64,000 nt of DNA, from positions 186,001-250,000 of the forward strand of contig NZ_NIQA01000001.1 in the NCBI RefSeq assembly GCF_002236805.1. The letters are read 5' to 3'. Below are positions 18,041 to 27,324 of the stretch, piece after piece. The stretch comes from Pusillimonas sp. T2 (GTDB taxonomy: Bacteria; Pseudomonadota; Gammaproteobacteria; Burkholderiales; Burkholderiaceae_B). Both the position numbers and the translations under genes were made by a program. Each line of letters begins with the position of its first letter. Within the stretch, counting starts at the first letter, position 1. The notes under the pieces are model-generated. The model was given only the letters and a program-made list of their open reading frames with translations. It was not told where the DNA came from and ran no database searches.

Positions 18041-18063
18041 CGGGCGGCCAGAGCGGCCGCCCG
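18041..18063 (-). other. Intercistronic stem-loop between the binding-protein and permease genes
   Basis: CGGGCGGCC and GGCCGCCCG form a 9-bp perfect GC stem with a 5-nt loop. No T-tract follows, so it is better read as an mRNA-stabilising or attenuating element that raises binding-protein over permease synthesis than as a full terminator. That role is inference from position. Confidence 0.6.
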
Positions 18064-18078
18064 GATCAAGAGAGCAAA

Positions 18079-19608
18079 TTAGGCGGGTTTCATGGAAGCC
18101 GCGGTGACGTCACCGGTAGCTGCCGGCGGGACCACGACTTTATCGGAATGGATGACAGGCAGAACATACTGGAGCAACGGAATAACATAGCCGTTTTCCA
18201 TGATGTAGGCGCTGACGTCTTTCCAACCCTGGATACGCTTGGCTTCGTCGGGCTCGGCCCACAGCGGTGCGATCTTTTCAATGAGATCGGGGGAGTCCCA
18301 GACCGAGTGGGGCGAAGGACCGAACATGGAGTGACCAGTCGACGTGGTTGGATCGCCAATAGCGTTACCCCAGTTATAGAATGCAGCCGGTGCAAGCTGG
18401 TCGGCGCCACGCAGCTCGAAGTGCTTGGCGATTTCATAGATTTCGATGTTGGCCTCGATGCCTACCCGACGCCACATACCCACGATCGCCTGGATCATTT
18501 CGTAATCTTTAGGCTTGAAACCGCGCGTTGTCTGAATCGTGAACTTGACCGGTTTTTCGGGCGAGAAGCCTGACGCCGCCAACAACTGCTTGGCCTTTTC
18601 GGGGTTGTACTCGAACTTGAGGTTGGGATCGAAGGCATCGTATTCGGGTGCTTCGAGCGTTGACAGCGGCACGCCGTAGCCACGCAACAGACGGTCGATG
18701 ATCAGTTGCTTGTCGATCGCGTGATGCGCAGCCAGACGAACGTTTTTGTCGAGCATGGGGCCGACATCGTTCAGGAAGATCATGGCGATATCGGAAATGG
18801 GGAAGGCCTCGCCCTTGAGCCCGGGCTTCTGCTTGAGGCGGTCGAATTCCTCGTAGGGGATTTCCATGGTGACCTGAGCATTGCCGGATTCGATCTCGGC
18901 AACACGGCTGGCGGCATCCGGGACAAACTTGATGGTGACCACGTCGTATGCCGGCTTACCACCCCAATAATCTTTGTTGGCCACCAGACGCACATAAGCA
19001 CCACGCTCGTAAGCGTCGATTTTGTAGGGGCCAGTGCCAATAGGCGCTTTTTCGAAGCCCTCGGGGCCGACTTTTTCGAAATAGGCCTTAGGCAAAACGT
19101 AACCGGTCAGGAACGCCATCCATTTGAAAATGGTGGGCTCGAACTGAACAACATCTGCCGTAACGACATTGCCGTCGACTTTGAAATTAGTCAGGTTCTT
19201 CCAGACGAATTGACCGGGGTTGCCAGTTTTAGGATCGGCGGCACGTTGCAGCGACCAGGCAATGTCTTCGGCCGTAAAAGGCGAACCATCGTGCCACTTG
19301 ACGCCCTCGCGAACCACCATGCGCACTTTTTTGTTGTCGTCGGTAAAACCCCATTCGGTGAGCAGCCCAGGCTTGAAGCTCAGATCGGCCTCTTGCTGGA
19401 TGAAGCGATCGAAAACCGACAGGTACAGCGCCTGAAGTTTGGGGTTAACTGCGGAAGGGCCCGTCGTTGGGTCCCAACTGGGTACGCCTGTGTTGTAGGC
19501 GATAACGAGGTCTTGCCCGGCATTTTGTGCAAATGCTGGCATGCCAATGGCCGAAATACCGGCTGCAGCAACGCTAAGCTGCAGGAAGTCACGTCTTGTA
19601 TGCGTCAT
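18079..19608 (-). CDS. Periplasmic peptide/opine-type ABC substrate-binding protein with Tat signal
   Basis: A 509-residue SBP_bac_5 (cluster C) binding protein. The N terminus is MTHTRRDFLQLSVAAAG, a twin-arginine signal ending near AFA-Q. Family blocks include VREGVKWHDGSPFTAEDIAWSL and GTGPYKIDAYERGAYVRLVANKDYW. The start at 19608 has AGGA upstream; an in-frame ATG at 19671 would bury the Tat motif. It is the first gene of the Dpp-like ABC operon. Tat export suggests folding before export, and such proteins bind peptides, opines, glutathione or metal chelates. Confidence 0.92.
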   Translation of the reverse strand: MTHTRRDFLQLSVAAAGISAIGMPAFAQNAGQDLVIAYNTGVPSWDPTTGPSAVNPKLQALYLSVFDRFIQQEADLSFKPGLLTEWGFTDDNKKVRMVVREGVKWHDGSPFTAEDIAWSLQRAADPKTGNPGQFVWKNLTNFKVDGNVVTADVVQFEPTIFKWMAFLTGYVLPKAYFEKVGPEGFEKAPIGTGPYKIDAYERGAYVRLVANKDYWGGKPAYDVVTIKFVPDAASRVAEIESGNAQVTMEIPYEEFDRLKQKPGLKGEAFPISDIAMIFLNDVGPMLDKNVRLAAHHAIDKQLIIDRLLRGYGVPLSTLEAPEYDAFDPNLKFEYNPEKAKQLLAASGFSPEKPVKFTIQTTRGFKPKDYEMIQAIVGMWRRVGIEANIEIYEIAKHFELRGADQLAPAAFYNWGNAIGDPTTSTGHSMFGPSPHSVWDSPDLIEKIAPLWAEPDEAKRIQGWKDVSAYIMENGYVIPLLQYVLPVIHSDKVVVPPAATGDVTAASMKPA

Positions 19609-19734
19609 GGTGTGTTTCCTTACGTGGATGACAATGAGCCGGCCCTGAAAAAATTGGTGATAAAAGGCCAAATCATGTTTCGCTTTACATATTAAAGGTT
19701 GAAGGTTGAACTACCCACTGGTGTTAACCCGAAA

Positions 19735-21279
19735 CTAACGCACATTTTGGGCCACCATGTAGCCCGATCCGGCACCGGTACCACCACCCGGCCAAACTGC
19801 AGCACCCACCATATGCAAGCCCTTGACCGGCGTGTGACCGTCGGCAAAACCTCGCACCGGGCGGAACAGGAAATTTTGGGACATATGATGCGACCCGCAA
19901 ACCTGATCGCCGCCAACCAAATTGGGGTTCTCGGCTTCGAGATCAAGCGGCGACACCACATGACGCCCCAACACCAGACCTGACAACCCGGGTGCGTATT
20001 GTTCGATTTGCGCCATGACACGATCGGCATAGACCTGTTTGATATCGGCCCACGACCTGCCCTGGATTTGTCCGGCAGCATCACCGCGAATATCGGCAGG
20101 CAGGCAACGCACCTGCACCCACAAAACATGCTTGCCTTCTGGTGCGCGCGAAGCGTCGAATACCGTCGGCTGACCAACCACAAGCACTGGAGCATCGGGC
20201 AACAGCCCGGCCATGGCCTGCTGATAGGTACGCGCCAGGTCGTCAAGTGTAGGGCCAATATGAACGTAAGCAAATTTCTTTAATGCCTGAGCCTGCCACG
20301 GGGGCAGATCGGACAGTGCCAGATGGATCATCATGGTGCCCGGCGCATGCCGAAAGGCTTTCATACCGGCGTCAAAGCCAGCATCGCCGCTCTGCCCTGA
20401 CAGCAGACGCATAAGCGCACGCGGAGCCACATTAGCCAGAACATTGGACGCCTTGAGCGTTTCACCCGAAACCAGAGTAACCCCCTGAACCTGGCCGCCA
20501 ACGACATTGATGCGATCGACTTCTGCACTGCAGCGCACGCTGCCGCCGCGAGATTCGATCAGCTGCACCAACGACCGAGTCACGGTATCTGCCCCACCCT
20601 TGCCAATGACCATGCCCATGGATTGACTAGCAAAGCTTTCGAGATAAGGGAAAATAGCCCCACCCGAGATATCGGGTGCAAAATCAAGATGCAGGCCCCA
20701 GGTTGCCAAGGCCGCGTGCAGACGGGGATCGGTAAACGTTTGCTCGACCCAGTTGCGCGGAGAAGACACCAGCAGCCGCATCAGGTCGAGCGCGCCATTA
20801 AAGCCCTGACTACGCAAAATTTGCCAGCCCGCCTTGGATAGCCCGCCTTTTGTCATACGAGCAGACAACAGCGTGCCCAGCGCACCGGCCTTGCCAGGAA
20901 ATGCTGCCAAACCGGCCTTCCAGGCCGCCTGATCTTCAGGATGGCGAATTGTAGAGAGCGTTTCCTCGAGATTGGTAGAAACACCGAAGTAATCACCGCC
21001 AGGGAAGACGGATGCAAAAGGCCGATCGACCGGCACAAACTCGAGACCATGCGTAGCCAGCACTGAGGCATGCGCCTTGTGAAAACCCGACCCGGCAAAC
21101 ATTGACAGATTCATGGCGGCAACGTCGTGACGAAAACCCGGCAACGTCAGCGCTTCGGTTCGCACCGCTCCGCCAGGCCGATCAAGACGCTCGAGCACTG
21201 TAACCGCTTGCCCTTTAAGGGCCAGTTCAGCCGCCGCAACCAACCCGTTAATACCCGACCCAATAACAATCACACTCAT
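19735..21279 (-). CDS. FAD-dependent oxidoreductase, phytoene desaturase/PYROXD2-like
   Basis: A 514-residue flavoprotein of the phytoene-dehydrogenase-like family. The N-terminal Rossmann motif is VIVIGSGINGLVAAAELALKG with the acidic residue in VLERLDRPGGAVRTE, and the C-terminal FAD block is GLHMVGAAVWPGGGTGAGSGYMVAQNV. The C-terminal HHMSQNFLFRPVRG is characteristic of PYROXD2-like proteins. No carotenoid genes are nearby. It lies 126 bp upstream of the Tat-dependent binding protein in the same direction and may be co-transcribed, so it could oxidise the imported compound. The substrate is unknown. Confidence 0.85.
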   Translation of the reverse strand: MSVIVIGSGINGLVAAAELALKGQAVTVLERLDRPGGAVRTEALTLPGFRHDVAAMNLSMFAGSGFHKAHASVLATHGLEFVPVDRPFASVFPGGDYFGVSTNLEETLSTIRHPEDQAAWKAGLAAFPGKAGALGTLLSARMTKGGLSKAGWQILRSQGFNGALDLMRLLVSSPRNWVEQTFTDPRLHAALATWGLHLDFAPDISGGAIFPYLESFASQSMGMVIGKGGADTVTRSLVQLIESRGGSVRCSAEVDRINVVGGQVQGVTLVSGETLKASNVLANVAPRALMRLLSGQSGDAGFDAGMKAFRHAPGTMMIHLALSDLPPWQAQALKKFAYVHIGPTLDDLARTYQQAMAGLLPDAPVLVVGQPTVFDASRAPEGKHVLWVQVRCLPADIRGDAAGQIQGRSWADIKQVYADRVMAQIEQYAPGLSGLVLGRHVVSPLDLEAENPNLVGGDQVCGSHHMSQNFLFRPVRGFADGHTPVKGLHMVGAAVWPGGGTGAGSGYMVAQNVR

Positions 21280-21429
21280 ACAACATCCTGTTTCAACGAT
21301 AGTGTTTTGGCCGCTTTAGCAGCGATACCAGGGTTAAATGCAACGACAGAGCCTTGCGCGTCAGTACGGCCACTGGCGCTGCGTTGCAAACACATGCGAC
21401 ACACCTTTCAGAGGTATGCGGCATCAGAA

Positions 21430-21987
21430 CTACAAAAATTTCGCCAGCGCCTCTAGAAACAGCTGCTGGCCCAAATGCTTATCGCGCTTCCAGGTATCGA
21501 CGGCGGCATCGTCGGCGCGATCGGAAACGTACTTGAACGACATCCAGGGCACATTGTGCTCGTGGGCTGCAGCCGCAATGGCATAAAGCTCCATGTCAAC
21601 GACATCAATGGCGGCATGATCGAACCAGGGGTCGTGAGCCGTCACGAAGCTGTCGCCGGTGCCACACGTATGACCCGAAGACTGAATTGAAAAATATTGC
21701 TGCGGCCTTGAGCAATAGGGCATTTGCCCCCGTGGCGCCAACAACGTTATGACGTCGCGCTGCACGACACGCCCTATAGGCAACAGGCCGGTCAAGCCGT
21801 CTTTCAGGCCACCCGCAGTACCCAGGTTAAGAATGAGTGACGGCCGGGCTTCGTAGATGGCTTTTTGAGTAGCCATGGCCGCGTTGATTTTGCCCATGCC
21901 GGTATATATGACCCTCACCGAGGCTGGCAAGCTGTCCGGGGCAAGTTCATCGGGCAAGGCGCACACAAGAAGAAGTTTTTCGCTCAT
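21430..21987 (-). CDS. MTA/SAH nucleosidase-like phosphorylase-superfamily protein
   Basis: A 185-residue PNP_UDP_1-family protein. The motifs VIYTGMGKINAAMATQKAI, LILNLGTAGGLKDGL and VVDMELYAIAAAAHEHNVPWMSFKYVSD correspond to the substrate and catalytic regions of MTA/SAH nucleosidases, with Glu in DMELYA and Asp in VSDRADD. It is shorter than typical MTAN (about 230 residues), with a reduced N terminus. Starting at 21987 gives MSEKLLLVCALPDEL, an apt first strand; an upstream ATG at 22059 adds residues without similarity. It could recycle methylthioadenosine or S-adenosylhomocysteine. Confidence 0.8.
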   Translation of the reverse strand: MSEKLLLVCALPDELAPDSLPASVRVIYTGMGKINAAMATQKAIYEARPSLILNLGTAGGLKDGLTGLLPIGRVVQRDVITLLAPRGQMPYCSRPQQYFSIQSSGHTCGTGDSFVTAHDPWFDHAAIDVVDMELYAIAAAAHEHNVPWMSFKYVSDRADDAAVDTWKRDKHLGQQLFLEALAKFL

Positions 21988-22094
21988 GCTGCGCATTATG
22001 TAACCTGAGGCGACAACATACAAGACCGGGCTGACGGCTGTCGATGCCATATGCACCATCTAATGCAGCCATTTATGTCATAATTACGCGCTTG

Positions 22095-22180
22095 GCGTCC
22101 ATGGCGGAATTGGTAGACGCAAGAGACTTAAAATCTCTCGATCTTTGATCGTGCCGGTTCGATTCCGGCTGGACGCACCA
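22095..22180 (+). tRNA. tRNA-Leu (anticodon TAA)
   Basis: The acceptor stem GCGTCCA pairs with TGGACGC, followed by A and encoded CCA. The anticodon stem AGAGA/TCTCT encloses CTTAAAA with TAA at 22129-22131. The long variable arm (CGATCTTTGATCG) and the T-arm GGTTCGATTCC fit a class II tRNA-Leu reading UUA/UUG. Confidence 0.97.
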
Positions 22181-22206
22181 AATAACATATTCAACGCTTA
22201 ACGGCG

Positions 22207-22243
22207 AAAAAAACCGCGTAATTTGTGTTTACGCGGTTTTTTT
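22207..22243. terminator. Bidirectional terminator after tRNA-Leu
   Basis: AAAAAAACCGCGTAA and TTACGCGGTTTTTTT form a long perfect stem with a 7-nt loop. The T-runs on both strands would terminate the tRNA transcript and also transcription coming from the carbonic anhydrase gene. Confidence 0.9.
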
Positions 22244-22347
22244 ATGCCCGGGCTCTTTGCCCATTAGCGTGGGACACCCACTCGTCAGCGCCGGCCAACC
22301 AAGCCGGGCTTTAAGCGCCTTTGACGCCAGACGCCCTGCCCCGCCGA

Positions 22348-22986
22348 TTACTGCTCCAGGCATGGTTCGAAATGGCCCGAGGCAGGGTTGCGCAAGTACA
22401 GCAACCCGGTCGCTACGCCAAAATATGCCCCGTGCAACTCAATCTCGCCGGCCTCGACACGACGACGAATGAACGGAAACGTCATCAGGTTATTCAAGCT
22501 GGCTTCGACAACAGCCAGTTCAAGGCGTTTCAGGTCTGCCTTGTAGTCGCCTGTCGAGGCCCCAAGGCGCTCGGCAACCGGTTCAATCTGCGACATCCAT
22601 TTGCGAATGAAATCGCCTTGACTTAACGGCTTGGCGTTGTCATGAAAGGCTTTGACACCACCGCACGATGCATGGCCAAGCACCACAATATGCTTGACGT
22701 TTAAGCCATTGACGCCAAATTCGATAGCGGCACTAGTACCGTGATAGGAAGATTCGGTGTCTGCCTCAAAGGGCGGCACCAAGTTAGCCACGTTACGTAC
22801 GACAAACATTTCGCCTGGACCCGCGTCAAAAATCACTTCGGGCGAGACGCGCGAGTCGCAACAGCCGATCAACATGATTTCAGGGTTTTGTCCTTTTTCG
22901 GCCAGCTTCTGGTAGCGGCTGCTTTCGGTCTGGAAGCGGCCATCGAGAAAGTGTTGATAGCCTTCGGTGAGTCGTTCTGGAAACAT
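22348..22986 (-). CDS. can: Beta-carbonic anhydrase
   Basis: A 212-residue beta-class carbonic anhydrase catalysing CO2/bicarbonate interconversion in the cytosol. Zinc ligands are visible in GCCDSR (Cys42, with Asp44-Arg46 dyad) and GHASCGG (His105, Cys108). The start at 22986 (MFPERLTEGY) has AGAGG eight bases upstream; an upstream frame to 23040 would add residues overlapping the pnp terminator. The motif order and length match the Can/CynT family. Confidence 0.93.
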   Translation of the reverse strand: MFPERLTEGYQHFLDGRFQTESSRYQKLAEKGQNPEIMLIGCCDSRVSPEVIFDAGPGEMFVVRNVANLVPPFEADTESSYHGTSAAIEFGVNGLNVKHIVVLGHASCGGVKAFHDNAKPLSQGDFIRKWMSQIEPVAERLGASTGDYKADLKRLELAVVEASLNNLMTFPFIRRRVEAGEIELHGAYFGVATGLLYLRNPASGHFEPCLEQ

Positions 22987-23027
22987 TAAATGACCTCTTG
23001 ATGTTGTTGTTGGTGAGTCACGCGCCA

Positions 23028-23078
23028 CAAAAAAAAGCACAAAAAATGCAACCCGACCGGGTGCACTTTTTGTGCTTT
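23028..23078 (-). terminator. Terminator of the rpsO-pnp operon
   Basis: AAAGCACAAAAAATGCA...TGCACTTTTTGTGCTTT is a long inverted repeat around a CCCG-AC-CGGG core, followed on the minus strand by eight T residues. It is about 50 bp past the pnp stop. Confidence 0.85.
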
Positions 23079-23130
23079 ATCGCAGCTATCGGGCCTGAAA
23101 AATACACGTCAGACCCGATCACTACGAGAA

Positions 23131-25281
23131 TCAGGCCTCGGGCGCAGACGCAGCGGGCGCGGCAGGCCCGCCCTGTGCTTCGATGCCACCAATGGCCTTG
23201 ATGGACAAACGCAGGCGGCCTTTGTCGTCGGCCTCGATGACCTTGACTTTAACAACCTGGCCCACTTTCAACACGTCGTTGATGTTGTTGATGCGATAGT
23301 TGGCGATTTCGGAGATGTGCAACAAACCATCGCGACCGGGCAATACCTGAACGATCGCACCAAAGTCGAGCAGGCGCAATACCGGACCTTCGTAGTCTTG
23401 ACCCACTTCGACATCGGCAGTCAGCTCTTTGATGCGACGCTCGGCTTCGTGAGCACGATCGAGGTCAGCACTGGAGATCGTGATGGTGCCATCGTCGGAG
23501 ATATCGATTTGCGTACCGGTTTCTTCGGTCAGTGCGCGAATGGTGGCCCCACCCTTACCGATGACGTCACGGATTTTCTCGGGGTTGATCTTGACCGAAA
23601 TCATACGCGGCGCAAACGCCGACAACTCGGTGCGCGAGCCGTCGATGGCTTCTTGCATTTTGCCCAGAATATGCAAACGGCCTTCGCGCGCTTGTGCCAA
23701 AGCAACCTGCATGATTTCTTTCGTAATACCCTGGATTTTGATGTCCATTTGCAGCGCAGTAATACCATTCACGGTACCCGCTACTTTAAAGTCCATATCG
23801 CCCAGGTGGTCTTCGTCGCCCAAAATATCGGTGAGCACGGCGAACTTGCCGCCCTCTTTGATAAGCCCCATGGCTACACCGGCAACGTGCTCTTTAACAG
23901 GAACACCGGCATCCATCATGGCCAACGAACCACCGCAAACCGATGCCATGGACGACGAACCGTTGGATTCAGTGATCTCGGACACAATACGAATGGTGTA
24001 CTGGAACTCGTCAGCGGCGGGCAGCGTAGAAATAAGCGAACGCTTGGCCAAACGACCGTGACCGATTTCGCGACGCTTGGGCACACCAAAACGGCCTGTT
24101 TCGCCTGTAGCGAACGGAGGCATGTTGTAGTGCAACATAAAGCGGTCGCGCGACTCGCCCATGATGGAGTCGATGATTTGTTCGTCTTGCTTGGTACCCA
24201 GCGTAGCAACAACCAGTGCCTGAGTTTCGCCACGAGTGAACAATGCGCTACCGTGGGCACGAGGAAGCACGCCCAAACGGATGCTGATCGGACGAACGGT
24301 ACGCGTGTCACGGCCGTCGATACGGGGCTCGCCCGAAAGAATCTGACTACGAACAATGGCAGACTCAAGTTCGAACAGAATGTTCTCAACCTCGACAGCA
24401 TCAGGAGCCGCTTCTTCTTTGGCTGTGGCATGCTCTTGAAGCTTGGCTTTGACGTTGGCGTACACATTGCGCACAGCTTCGGTACGCGCCTGTTTTTCGC
24501 GGATTTGATACGCGGCAGACAAGTCGTCGCCTGCTACAGCTTTCACGGCCGTAATAAGTGGCTCGTTCTTAGCTGCAGGCTGCCAATCCCATTCTGGCTT
24601 GCCGGCTTCGGCGACCAGATCGTGAATGGCATTGATGACGGTTTGCATTTGCTCATGACCGTAGACCACACCGCCCAACATGACATCTTCGGGCAGTTGC
24701 TTGGCTTCGGATTCGACCATCAGCACCGCCGCTTCGGTACCCGCAACAATCAGGTCCATGCTGGAGGACTTGAGCTGGGTGGTCGTGGGGTTGATAAGGT
24801 ATTGGCCGTCGATGTAGCCGACGCGCGCAGCACCAATGGGGCCATTAAACGGAATGCCCGAAATAGCCAGTGCGGCGGACGCGCCGATCATGGCGGGGAT
24901 ATCGGGATCGACTTCGGGGTTGACCGACAACGTGTGGATGATGACCTGCACGTCGTTGTAGAAACCCTCGGGGAACAGGGGGCGCAACGGGCGGTCGATA
25001 AGACGCGATGTCAGTGTTTCTTTTTCGGAGGGCTTACCTTCGCGCTTGAAGAAACCGCCGGGAATGCGACCAGCAGCGTAGGTTTTTTCGACGTAATCGA
25101 CAGTGAGTGGGAAAAAATCTTGACCGGGTTTGGCCTTTTTGGCCGCGACTACCGTTGCCAATACAACAGTGTCGTCAATCGAGACAACGACGGCGCCGCC
25201 GGCCTGACGGGCGATTTCGCCCGTTTCGAGAACCACGGTGTGCTGGCCGTATTGAAACGACTTGGTCACTTTATTGAACAT
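23131..25281 (-). CDS. pnp: Polynucleotide phosphorylase
   Basis: A 716-residue PNPase, the phosphorolytic 3'-5' exoribonuclease of the degradosome and RNA-quality control system. Two RNase PH-like halves are visible (the first with [26 protein letters not shown], the second with [35 protein letters not shown]). A KH domain ([22 protein letters not shown]) and an S1 domain ([28 protein letters not shown]) follow. Length and domain order match the family. It lies directly downstream of rpsO, with a 17-bp hairpin between them, as in most proteobacteria. Confidence 0.98.
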   Translation of the reverse strand: MFNKVTKSFQYGQHTVVLETGEIARQAGGAVVVSIDDTVVLATVVAAKKAKPGQDFFPLTVDYVEKTYAAGRIPGGFFKREGKPSEKETLTSRLIDRPLRPLFPEGFYNDVQVIIHTLSVNPEVDPDIPAMIGASAALAISGIPFNGPIGAARVGYIDGQYLINPTTTQLKSSSMDLIVAGTEAAVLMVESEAKQLPEDVMLGGVVYGHEQMQTVINAIHDLVAEAGKPEWDWQPAAKNEPLITAVKAVAGDDLSAAYQIREKQARTEAVRNVYANVKAKLQEHATAKEEAAPDAVEVENILFELESAIVRSQILSGEPRIDGRDTRTVRPISIRLGVLPRAHGSALFTRGETQALVVATLGTKQDEQIIDSIMGESRDRFMLHYNMPPFATGETGRFGVPKRREIGHGRLAKRSLISTLPAADEFQYTIRIVSEITESNGSSSMASVCGGSLAMMDAGVPVKEHVAGVAMGLIKEGGKFAVLTDILGDEDHLGDMDFKVAGTVNGITALQMDIKIQGITKEIMQVALAQAREGRLHILGKMQEAIDGSRTELSAFAPRMISVKINPEKIRDVIGKGGATIRALTEETGTQIDISDDGTITISSADLDRAHEAERRIKELTADVEVGQDYEGPVLRLLDFGAIVQVLPGRDGLLHISEIANYRINNINDVLKVGQVVKVKVIEADDKGRLRLSIKAIGGIEAQGGPAAPAASAPEA

Positions 25282-25305
25282 TATTGACTATCCTTACAAT
25301 TAAAA

Positions 25306-25345
25306 AACCGTGCGCACCACGATAGATTTCGTGGTGCGCACGGTT
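25306..25345 (-). terminator. rpsO-pnp intercistronic hairpin (t1-like terminator)
   Basis: A 17-bp perfect stem (AACCGTGCGCACCACGA with its complement) and a 6-nt loop are followed on the minus strand by six T residues. Its location matches the rpsO terminator in E. coli, where PNPase and RNase III act on the leader. Partial termination with RNase III processing is likely but inferred. Confidence 0.85.
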
Positions 25346-25372
25346 ATACATTTGGGGAACCCGCCCCAGATA

Positions 25373-25642
25373 TCACTTACGCAGACCGAGTTTTTCGATG
25401 AGCGAGCGATAAGCGTCGGGGTTGCGACCCTTCAGGTAATCGAGCAATTTACGGCGACGGCTGACCATGCGCAGCAGACCGCGGCGCGAGTGATGGTCTT
25501 TTTTGTGCTCTTTGAAGTGGCCGGTAAGTTCGTTGATGCGTGCGGTAAGCAGCGCGACCTGAACTTCTGGTGAACCAGTGTCGCCTTGAGCGCGTTGGAA
25601 CTGAGAAACGATTTCTGATTTTTTGATTTCTGCTACAGACAT
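25373..25642 (-). CDS. rpsO: 30S ribosomal protein S15
   Basis: An 89-residue S15, which binds 16S rRNA early in 30S assembly. [34 protein letters not shown], the [16 protein letters not shown] core and the C-terminal [17 protein letters not shown] are canonical, and the length is exact for the family. It precedes pnp in the usual rpsO-pnp operon. Confidence 0.98.
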   Translation of the reverse strand: MSVAEIKKSEIVSQFQRAQGDTGSPEVQVALLTARINELTGHFKEHKKDHHSRRGLLRMVSRRRKLLDYLKGRNPDAYRSLIEKLGLRK

Positions 25643-25788
25643 ACTAGACCTCGAAGACTGGCGACAGGGCCGAGGTGCCCTGACGTGAGATTAAAAGCAA
25701 CAATGCAGTAGCCCGCCACAACGGCGAGCAAACGGCATTATACCGGATTCGGTAGAATTTGCAGATCAGCCAACATGCAGGAAAAGAT

Positions 25789-26433
25789 ATGCCCTACTAC
25801 CGCGCGCAACCCGAAGCAGACACTTCCCCGACCAAGCACCCCTCGCGCACGAAGATAAGCGTGGGCCTTGCAAGCCAGGCAGCGGCAAAAACCAGCAACC
25901 GCCTCAGGCGGCCGATAGCCGATTGGCCACGTATATTCAAGACCGCCGGCGCTGCGCTCTTGCTTTCGGCGCTGACCGCCTGTGCAAACATTGCCAAAGT
26001 GCCACCCGGCACACCGGCAAACCAGGTTATCAGCCAGTTTGGCCAACCCACCTACACCTGCCCGCTTGATAACGGCGGCCAGCGCCTGATCTGGAGCATG
26101 CAGCCCTTTGGTCAGCAGGCATGGGGCACCAATACCGACGCCGAAGGGCGTGTGGGGCCTGTTGAGCAATTACTGACTGACGCCCACTTTCAGGTATTGA
26201 AATCGGGCGAATGGACACCTGAAAAACTGCTGTGCGAATTTGGGCCACCCGCCGAGAAAACCGGTGTTGGACTACCCTCTTCAATACAAATTGTCTGGAG
26301 CTGGCGTTATATGCAGGACGGTGTCTGGTACGCGATGATGCATGTGTACCTGGGCCGCGACGGCGAGCGCGTCACCCGATTCCACCCTGGCCCCGACCCT
26401 CGGTACGAGGGCGACCGGTTCTGGTGGTTTTAA
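25789..26433 (+). CDS. Predicted outer-membrane lipoprotein, BamE/SmpA-like
   Basis: A 214-residue protein with a long basic N-terminal extension, then a hydrophobic segment and a lipobox (LLLSALTAC, Cys at ~65) that predicts a lipoprotein after cleavage. The mature part has PPGTPANQVISQFGQPTYTCP and LCEFGPPAEK, which resemble the SmpA/OmlA (BamE) repeat 'GxxxxxVxxxxGxP'. AGGA precedes the ATG at 25789; a TTG at 25759 would add 10 residues. The unusually long leader before the lipobox suggests that translation might instead start further in. The function is unassigned. Confidence 0.7.
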   Translation: MPYYRAQPEADTSPTKHPSRTKISVGLASQAAAKTSNRLRRPIADWPRIFKTAGAALLLSALTACANIAKVPPGTPANQVISQFGQPTYTCPLDNGGQRLIWSMQPFGQQAWGTNTDAEGRVGPVEQLLTDAHFQVLKSGEWTPEKLLCEFGPPAEKTGVGLPSSIQIVWSWRYMQDGVWYAMMHVYLGRDGERVTRFHPGPDPRYEGDRFWWF

Positions 26434-26445
26434 CGCCAACGTAAT

Positions 26446-27231
26446 TTAGCTGTCTTGGGGGGTGTCGGTGCCGTCGGTGCGTCGGAAGCTGAGCTGGCGC
26501 GCCTTGCGTAGGCGCCATAAAAAGACGCCCCACCCAGATAGGCCGTAAATAACAAACAAGCCAAAAAGCACAAGCGGCGGATCGCTGGAGACAAACACAA
26601 ACGCCGCCACCACGACCAAAATGACCCAAAACGGCACACTGCGCCCAAGCGCAAAAGACTTGCCGCTATAAAAAGGCAGGTTGGTCACCATGGCCACACC
26701 GGCATACACGGTTATGGCAAAGGCAACCCAGGCAATGGTAGCGTCTTCAAATTGAAATTTGTTGTCGACCGCTAACCACATAAAACCGGCCAGAAGGGCC
26801 GCCGCTGCCGGGCTGGGCAAACCCTGAAAGAAACGCTTGTCGACGACCGCAATATTGGTGTTAAAACGCGCCAGACGCAGTGCCGCCCCAACGACATAAA
26901 TAAACGCTGCCAGCCAACCCCAACGCCCCAGGCCATTTAACGACCACTCGTAAAGAATAAGCGCGGGCGCAATGCCAAAAGACGTCATATCGGACAGCGA
27001 GTCGTATTGCTCGCCAAACGCCGATTGAGTGTTGGTCAGCCTGGCCACCCGACCATCCATGCCGTCGAACACCATTGCCAAAAAAATGGCAATTGCCGCC
27101 AGCTCGTACCGACCATTCATGGCCTGCACGATGGCATAAAAGCCGGCAAACAAATTAGCGGTGGTAAAGGCGTTGGGCAGCAAGTAAATACTGCGCCGGC
27201 GACGGGTTTCGTCGTTGAAAGAATTAGGCAT
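26446..27231 (-). CDS. pssA: CDP-diacylglycerol-serine O-phosphatidyltransferase
   Basis: A 261-residue integral membrane phosphatidylserine synthase of the CDP-alcohol phosphotransferase family. The signature is FDGMDGRVARLTNTQSAFGEQYDS with the further D in SDMTSFG, giving the required Asp/Gly pattern. Several hydrophobic helices and a short C-terminal tail follow. It lies just downstream of psd, so the two successive steps from CDP-diacylglycerol to phosphatidylethanolamine are adjacent. It is a type II (polytopic) enzyme. Confidence 0.95.
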   Translation of the reverse strand: MPNSFNDETRRRRSIYLLPNAFTTANLFAGFYAIVQAMNGRYELAAIAIFLAMVFDGMDGRVARLTNTQSAFGEQYDSLSDMTSFGIAPALILYEWSLNGLGRWGWLAAFIYVVGAALRLARFNTNIAVVDKRFFQGLPSPAAAALLAGFMWLAVDNKFQFEDATIAWVAFAITVYAGVAMVTNLPFYSGKSFALGRSVPFWVILVVVAAFVFVSSDPPLVLFGLFVIYGLSGWGVFLWRLRKARQLSFRRTDGTDTPQDS

Positions 27232-27324
27232 ATTCAGGTGTACGGTTAAATAGGCTGATCAGGCTGACCTGCCGCCTGCGCCCCCGGACAAAAACCGGGC
27301 ACGCGAGGCGCAAACATAGCGCAA

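Noticed and set aside
18706-19695. Open frame on the plus strand opposite the peptide-binding protein gene
   Set aside because: Antisense to a family-matched Tat-signal gene; no motifs.
23317-25287. Long open frame on the plus strand opposite pnp
   Set aside because: It is antisense to the full-length, conserved pnp gene and has no family motifs. Its length follows from codon bias in the GC-rich opposite strand.
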